A stretch of 12,381 nt of DNA, from the NCBI GenBank assembly GCA_002405525.1, contig DHLY01000085.1, positions 4,635 to 17,015 of the forward strand, in the 5' to 3' direction. Position 1 is the first letter of the stretch; every line of letters begins with the position of its first letter. The position numbers were made by a program, and so were the translations under genes. The DNA comes from Proteobacteria bacterium UBA4656 (lineage in GTDB: Bacteria > Pseudomonadota > Gammaproteobacteria > Xanthomonadales > Ahniellaceae). The notes under the pieces were generated by a model. That model did not search any database and had not been told where the DNA came from. It saw only the letters and a list, made by a program, of their open reading frames with translations. Positions 8,398 to 12,381 of the stretch are shown piece by piece.

Positions 8398-9956
8398 ATG
8401 CCCACAGACCTCAATGACCTGAGCCAGCGCCTGTTCAAGGCCGCAGACCAGCTCTGGACCAATTCGGCCCTGCGGCCGGACCAGTATGCCCAGCCGGTGC
8501 TGGCGCTCATCGCGCTGCGGCAGATGGAGTCGAAGTTCGAGCAGGTGAAGGCCGAGCTGGCGCCGCAGTACAAGGGCCGGCTGCGCGAGAGTCCGGCCGA
8601 CTACCAGGCCCGTGGGGCGATCTACCTGCCCGAGCCGGCGCGGTTTTCGCGGCTGCTGGCGTTGCCCGGGACGGCGGACCTCGGTGCGGAGCTGAATGCG
8701 GCCATGAAGGCCATCGCCGAGGCGAACCCGGCGCTGGCCGGTGCGCTGCCGACCAGCTACGGGGCGCTGCCCAATGACACGCTGCGCGAGCTGCTGCGGC
8801 TGCTGGCGCCACTCCAGATCGAAGGCGATGCCTACGGGCTGATCTTCGAGTACTTCATGGGGCAGTTCGCCTCGTCCTACATGCAGAAGGGCGGGGAGTA
8901 CTTCACGCCGGCCTCGATCGTGAAGCTGATCGTGGAGATCATCGAGCCCTACCAGGGCCAGATCTTCGACCCGGCCTGCGGGTCGGGCGGCATGTTCGTG
9001 CAGTCGGCCGAGTTCGTGCGCCGGCACCACAAGACGCCGTCGCGGGCGATCAGCGTGTTCGGCATCGAGAAGATGGCCGACACCCTGCGCCTGTGCCGCC
9101 TCAACCTGGCGGTGCACGGGCTGTCCGGCGACATCCGCGAGGCGAACACCTACTACGACGACCCGCACGGCATGGTGGGGCGCTTCGACTACGTGATGGC
9201 CAACCCGCCCTTCAACCAGTCCGAGGTGGACCGGGCGAAGCTGGTCAACGAGGCCGGGCAGGTGGACGCGCGCTTTCCGTTCGGGCTACCGACGGTCAAC
9301 AACGCCAACTACCTGTGGATCGGCCTGTTCTACGCCGCGCTGAAGCCGACCGGCCGCGCGGGCTTCGTGATGGCCAACAGCGCTTCCGATGCGGGCGGCA
9401 GCGAGCGCGAGCTGCGGCGCAAGCTGATCGATACCGGCGCGGTGGACTGCATCGTGGCGGTCGGGCCGAACATGTTCTTCACCGTGACCTTGCCGGTCAC
9501 GTTGTGGTTCCTCGACAAGGGCAAGGCCGGCGGGCCGCGTGGCGACCAGGTGCTGTTCGTGGACGCGCGCCACCTGTTCCGGCAGGTCACGCGGGCGCAC
9601 CGCGTGTTCGACCCAGGCCAGGTCGAGTTCCTCGCCAATATCGTCCGCCTGTGGCGTGGCGAGGCGGTGGAGACGGAAGCGGGCAGTGCGCGGCGGCTGA
9701 CCGAAGTCTTCCCCGACGGCCGATACCGGGATGTGCCTGGGCTCTGCAAGGTCGCCACGCGGGCCGAGATTGCGGCGCAGGATGGCAGCCTGAACCCGGG
9801 CGCTACGTGGGCGTGGCGCCGGGGCAGGTGGTTGAGGATGAGGAGTTCCGAAGCAAGTTGGAGGCGTTGCAGGAGGAACTGGAGGGGCTCAGCGCCGAGG
9901 CGGCGGTGTTGCAAGCACGAGTTTCGGCGAACGTCGCAGCGCTGCTTGAGTCATGA
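8398..9956 (+). pseudogene. hsdM: type I restriction-modification methyltransferase subunit HsdM, frameshifted near its 3' end
   Basis: HsdM is the N6-adenine methylating subunit of type I restriction-modification enzymes. An HsdM_N helical domain (residues 6-150, LSQRLFKAADQLWTNSALRP) is followed by the methyltransferase core, with the SAM motif FDPACGSGGMF (Asp191 onward) and the catalytic NPPF at 269-272. The start at 8398 has GGAGG eight bases upstream. After LNPG (residues 465-468, about base 9801) this frame turns into Arg/Trp/Ser-rich nonsense and runs to a stop at 10152 (584 residues). The neighbouring frame from 9801 instead reads RYVGVAPGQVVEDEEF, then a coiled-coil-like tail ending at 9956, where the TGA overlaps the hsdS start. 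One missing base, probably a C in ccgggc[c]gctac, explains this; the repaired protein would have 519 residues, normal for the family. The catalytic motifs are intact, but the lost tail normally contributes to contacts with HsdS, so function is doubtful unless this is a sequencing error. Confidence 0.88.
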
Positions 9957-11185
9957 CGAGCTGGCCGGCTGTCGAACTCGGGCAATGCATCGATTTGCAG
10001 ACCGGGTTTCCATTCAAAAGCGCTCGATTTCTCGACGACTCGCGTTCTGGCGTTCGTCTTCTTCGTGGGGACAACGTCGGTCAAGGTCGGCTGCGCTGGG
10101 ATGGAGCAAAGCACTGGCCATTGGCGGAGCGTCAACATCACAGTGCGTTTGAGCTATGCGTTGGCGACGTTATTGTTGCGATGGACCGGCCTTGGATTGA
10201 GGCGGGCTTGAAGTGGGCTTGGGTAAGTCCGGTGGACCTGCCATGCCTGCTGGTGCAGCGAGTAGCGCGAATGCGAGGGATCAATGGGCTTTCAACCAAC
10301 TACCTTCGTTATGTCATTGGCTCGCCAGCATTCGCAGCTCATGTTCGGAGCATCACGACGGGCGTGAACGTTCCTCACATCAGTGGGCGTGACATCAAGC
10401 GGTTTCGCTTTCATCTGCCCAGTCCGGGTGAGCAGGAGCGCATCGGATCGATTCTCGGTGCCTACGATGACCTGATCGAGGTGAACCGGCGCCGGATCGC
10501 AGTGCTGGAGGAGATGGCGCGGCGGCTTTTCGAAGAGTGGTTCGTCCACCTCCGGTTTCCGGGGCATGGCCAGGGCGCGCCGCTTCCCACTGGCAGCGTG
10601 GAGGAGTTGATCGACTTCGATCCTGCCACGCAGTTGCCACGGAGCGGCGAGAAGCCATTCATCCCAATGACGTTGCTGTCCACAAACTCGTCGCTGATCG
10701 ACTCGCACGAGTGGCGAGAGGCTGGCTCCGGCGCGAAGTTCAAGAACGGCGACACGCTGTTTGCGCGCATCACGCCATGCTTGGAGAACGGCAAGACGGG
10801 GCTCGTTCGCGGCTTGCCCGGTGACGGCGTGGGCTTCGGCTCGACGGAGTTCATCGTGATGCGTGGTCGTCGCGCTGGCCCCGCCTTCACCTACCTGCTG
10901 GCGCGTCACGATGCCTTTCGCTTCCATGCCCAGAAGAGCATGTCAGGCGCCACCGGCCGGCAGCGTGCGCGAACCGAAAGTGTCAGGACGTTTCCCTTCG
11001 TGAACCCGTCGAAGCAGACTCTCGACAGTTTCGATGCGCTTGCGTGGCCCATGCTGGATCTGGTTGGCAATCTGGGCGAGGCGAACAAGCGGCTAGCCGC
11101 CTCACGCGACCTCCTCCTCCCCCGCCTCATCTCCGGCGACCTTACTTTCTCCGCCGCCGAACGCGAACTCGAGGCCGTCGCCTGA
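9953..11185 (+). CDS. hsdS: type I restriction-modification specificity subunit HsdS
   Basis: This 410-residue protein would set the bipartite DNA target recognised by the HsdM/HsdR complex. It has the classic two-repeat plan. Target-recognition domain 1 is residues 1-140 (MTSWPAVELGQCIDLQTGFP, then GRDIKRFRFHLPSPGEQERI). A conserved helix is at 145-190 (ILGAYDDLIEVNRRRIAVLEEMARRLFEEWF). Target-recognition domain 2 spans roughly 195-355. A second conserved helix ends in LLLPRLISGDLTF. The start ATGA overlaps the ancestral hsdM stop, and there is no good ribosome site, so translation probably depends on ribosomes finishing hsdM. The recognition-domain DNA is less GC-rich than the flanks: 53-58% in sampled 60-base lines versus 68% in a sampled hsdM line. 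This is typical of exchanged specificity domains. The frame is intact. The DNA target cannot be deduced. Confidence 0.93.
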   Translation: MTSWPAVELGQCIDLQTGFPFKSARFLDDSRSGVRLLRGDNVGQGRLRWDGAKHWPLAERQHHSAFELCVGDVIVAMDRPWIEAGLKWAWVSPVDLPCLLVQRVARMRGINGLSTNYLRYVIGSPAFAAHVRSITTGVNVPHISGRDIKRFRFHLPSPGEQERIGSILGAYDDLIEVNRRRIAVLEEMARRLFEEWFVHLRFPGHGQGAPLPTGSVEELIDFDPATQLPRSGEKPFIPMTLLSTNSSLIDSHEWREAGSGAKFKNGDTLFARITPCLENGKTGLVRGLPGDGVGFGSTEFIVMRGRRAGPAFTYLLARHDAFRFHAQKSMSGATGRQRARTESVRTFPFVNPSKQTLDSFDALAWPMLDLVGNLGEANKRLAASRDLLLPRLISGDLTFSAAERELEAVA

Positions 11186-11209
11186 TGCCCTCAGCCCGCC
11201 TCGCCAAGA

Positions 11210-11227
11210 GTTAGCGAAGGCGCTAAC
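11210..11227. promoter_or_regulatory. palindromic operator GTTAGCG-AAGG-CGCTAAC before higBA
   Basis: A perfect 7-bp inverted repeat with a 4-nt centre ends eight bases before the toxin start codon. Toxin-antitoxin operons are normally repressed by their antitoxin binding such a palindrome, so this is the likely HigA operator. TAACAT at 11224-11229 overlaps its right arm and resembles a -10 element. It would place the transcript start near the toxin ATG, giving a leaderless message. No clear -35 is seen. Confidence 0.6.
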
Positions 11228-11235
11228 ATGCACGC

Positions 11236-11562
11236 ATGGCGTACGAGATCGAGTACTTCCATCCGCGCGTGCTCGCCGACATCGAGCGCTGGCCGGTGGA
11301 CGTGCTGGCCGACTACGCCCACCTGGTCGAACTGCTCGCCGAGCACGGCCCCGACCTGCGCATGCCGCATTCGCGGGCCATGGGCGACGGGCTGTTCGAG
11401 ATCCGGCCGCGCGGGCGGGAAGGCATCGGCCGTGCGTTCTACTGCTTCCGGCTCGGGCGGCGCATCGTCGTGCTGCACGCCTTCATCAAGAAGACGGCGC
11501 AGACGCCCGAGCGTGACCTCAATCTGGCCCGCAAGCGGCTGAAGGAGATTCGAGATGGCTGA
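11236..11562 (+). CDS. higB: HigB-like toxin (phage Gp49/RelE superfamily)
   Basis: This 108-residue protein matches the Gp49-like/HigB branch of the RelE/ParE superfamily, ribosome-dependent mRNA endonucleases in characterised members. The family core is visible. LVELLAEHGPDLRMPHSRAM is followed by GDGLFEIRPRGREGIGRAFY, then RRIVVLHAFIKKTAQTPERD and the closing LARKRLKEI helix. The Arg/Lys-rich positions in FEIRP and FIKKT are those usually needed for RNA cleavage. The start ATG has no ribosome site and lies just after a palindromic operator, so the message may be leaderless. The stop overlaps the start of the antitoxin gene by eight bases, the toxin-first order usual for higBA. The pair stands 50 bp after hsdS. 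The gene symbol is assigned by family and order, not by close identity. Confidence 0.88.
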   Translation: MAYEIEYFHPRVLADIERWPVDVLADYAHLVELLAEHGPDLRMPHSRAMGDGLFEIRPRGREGIGRAFYCFRLGRRIVVLHAFIKKTAQTPERDLNLARKRLKEIRDG

Positions 11563-11866
11563 ACTGGCACGCAAGCCCGTCAAGCACGACCACGCGGCGT
11601 TCCTGGCCCGCGCCCGCGCGCGGCCGGGCTTCGACGAAGCCTACGCGGCACTGTCGCTGGAGTACCAGCTGGTGCAGCAGCTGCTGAAGGCCCGCACCCG
11701 CGCCGGTCTGACGCAAGACGCCGTGGCCGAGCGCATGGGCACCACCAAGAGCGCCGTGTCGCGGCTGGAGGCGGCACAGAAGCACACGCCGTCGCTGGCT
11801 ACGCTGAAGCGCTATGCGGAGGCGGTGGGCTGCGAACTGCAGGTGAAGCTGGTGCCGGCGAAGTGA
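11555..11866 (+). CDS. higA: HigA-like antitoxin (XRE-family HTH)
   Basis: This 103-residue protein should neutralise the upstream toxin and repress the operon. After an N-terminal region that includes FLARARARPGFDEAYAALSLEYQL, residues of about 47-100 form a Cro/C1-type (HTH_3) helix-turn-helix, in which LLKARTRAGLTQDAVAERMG is followed by TTKSAVSRLEAAQ and KHTPSLATLKRYAEAVGCEL. The start overlaps the toxin stop (ATGGCTGA) and has GGAG seven bases upstream inside the toxin gene, so the two are translationally coupled and the antitoxin can be made efficiently. The length and fold are normal for HigA partners of Gp49-like toxins. The gene converges with the broken HTH gene on the other strand. 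Confidence 0.9.
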   Translation: MAELARKPVKHDHAAFLARARARPGFDEAYAALSLEYQLVQQLLKARTRAGLTQDAVAERMGTTKSAVSRLEAAQKHTPSLATLKRYAEAVGCELQVKLVPAK

Positions 11867-11883
11867 TGGCGCGGGCTGCGCGG

Positions 11884-12359
11884 CTACAGCCCCAGCTCCT
11901 GGTCGATGCGGGCCAACTCGTCCAGCGCGGTCCGGCGCTGCGCCCGCTGCTGTTCGTCGTAGCGGACGAGATCCTCGAAGGCCACGCGGCGGCGCGTGCC
12001 GACCTTGCGGGCGGGCAGCAGGTTGCGTTCGATCAGGCCCACCACATAGGGGCGCGAGACGTTGAGGTAGTCCGCCGACTTCCTGCGTGGTGAGCTCGGC
12101 GTTCTGCGGCAGCACGGTCACGGCGCGGCCCTGGCCGAGCTGGGTGAGCACGTCCACCATCAGGCGCAGGGCAGCCGGGCGGGATCGAGATCATCTCGGC
12201 ATGGTTGTCGTCCGTGACCAGGCGCAGCGGCGCTGTCGCCGCCGCCCCCTTCGCGTCGGGGCCGGGCAGCAGGCGCGCCAACTGGCGGCTGGCCTCGCGG
12301 GCCTGGGCGCCCTCGGCATCGGACGGCAGGTGCGGCGGGCGGCGGCTCTGGGCGAGCAT
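11884..12359 (-). pseudogene. excisionase-type HTH DNA-binding protein (antitoxin-like), two frameshifts
   Basis: Read leftward from ATG at 12359 (GGAGGA ten bases upstream), the frame gives MLAQSRRPPHLPSDAEGAQA and continues to DDNHAEMISIPP. One extra base at about 12176-12182 moves the reading to ALRLMVDVLTQLGQGRAVTV and AELTTQE. A second extra base at about 12076-12080 moves it to ADYLNVSRPYVVGLIERNLL, then ARKVGTRRRVAFEDLVRYDE, ending at a TAG at 11884-11886. Removing both extra bases gives a 157-residue protein whose last 65 residues are a MerR/excisionase-type HTH_17 domain. I recall this architecture as the DNA-binding partner of PIN-domain (VapC-like) toxins in proteobacteria. No PIN gene follows here, as higA occupies the next DNA. 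The whole gene is inside the window. It is either a decayed orphan antitoxin or an artefact of two sequence errors. Confidence 0.8.
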
Positions 12360-12381
12360 GGGCGGGGGTCCTCCGGTGAGG

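Noticed and set aside
9957..10152. C-terminal extension of HsdM in the uncorrected frame
   Set aside because: The residues are Arg/Ser/Trp-rich and lie over hsdS in another frame. They are the read-through of a frameshift, not a real domain.

Overview
The window is GC-rich DNA with dense genes and long antisense shadow frames. The gene families fit a gammaproteobacterium of the Lysobacter/Xanthomonas group (Lysobacterales). This placement is inferred from family content and base composition; no rRNA or other marker gene is present.

Left part (1-3994), apparently ordinary chromosome. Three genes run leftward: a LEA14-like lipoprotein, then 23 bp later a 594-residue acyl-CoA dehydrogenase, then a small secreted protein with conserved cysteines. 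A 520-bp non-coding stretch with several short inverted repeats separates them from a rightward SleB-type (Hydrolase_2) cell-wall hydrolase that has a perfect AGGAGG ribosome site.

Middle part (4082-8103). The most striking gene is a 744-residue single-chain fusion. A plant-type [2Fe-2S] ferredoxin and a FAD/NAD(P)H reductase (the order found in XylA) are joined to a complete AlkB-type membrane di-iron hydroxylase. An AraC-family regulator is divergently transcribed from it across about 100 bp containing a TTGACA direct repeat with 21-bp spacing. A LprI-family secreted protein gene follows, convergent with the regulator.

Right part (8398-12381), an accessory defence block. It holds a type I restriction-modification hsdM carrying a one-base deletion, hsdS overlapping the ancestral hsdM stop by ATGA, a HigB/HigA toxin-antitoxin pair with a palindromic operator, and a leftward excisionase-like HTH gene broken by two one-base insertions. 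No hsdR is visible. All three frame disruptions I found lie in the last 2.6 kb. Either this block is decaying or the assembly is poorer there.

Working together: the fusion would carry electrons from NAD(P)H through FAD and the [2Fe-2S] cluster to the di-iron site and hydroxylate an alkane-like substrate, under AraC-type control. The acyl-CoA dehydrogenase could act on the resulting fatty acids, but nothing in the sequence links the two loci. The HigBA pair inside the hsd block may stabilise it.
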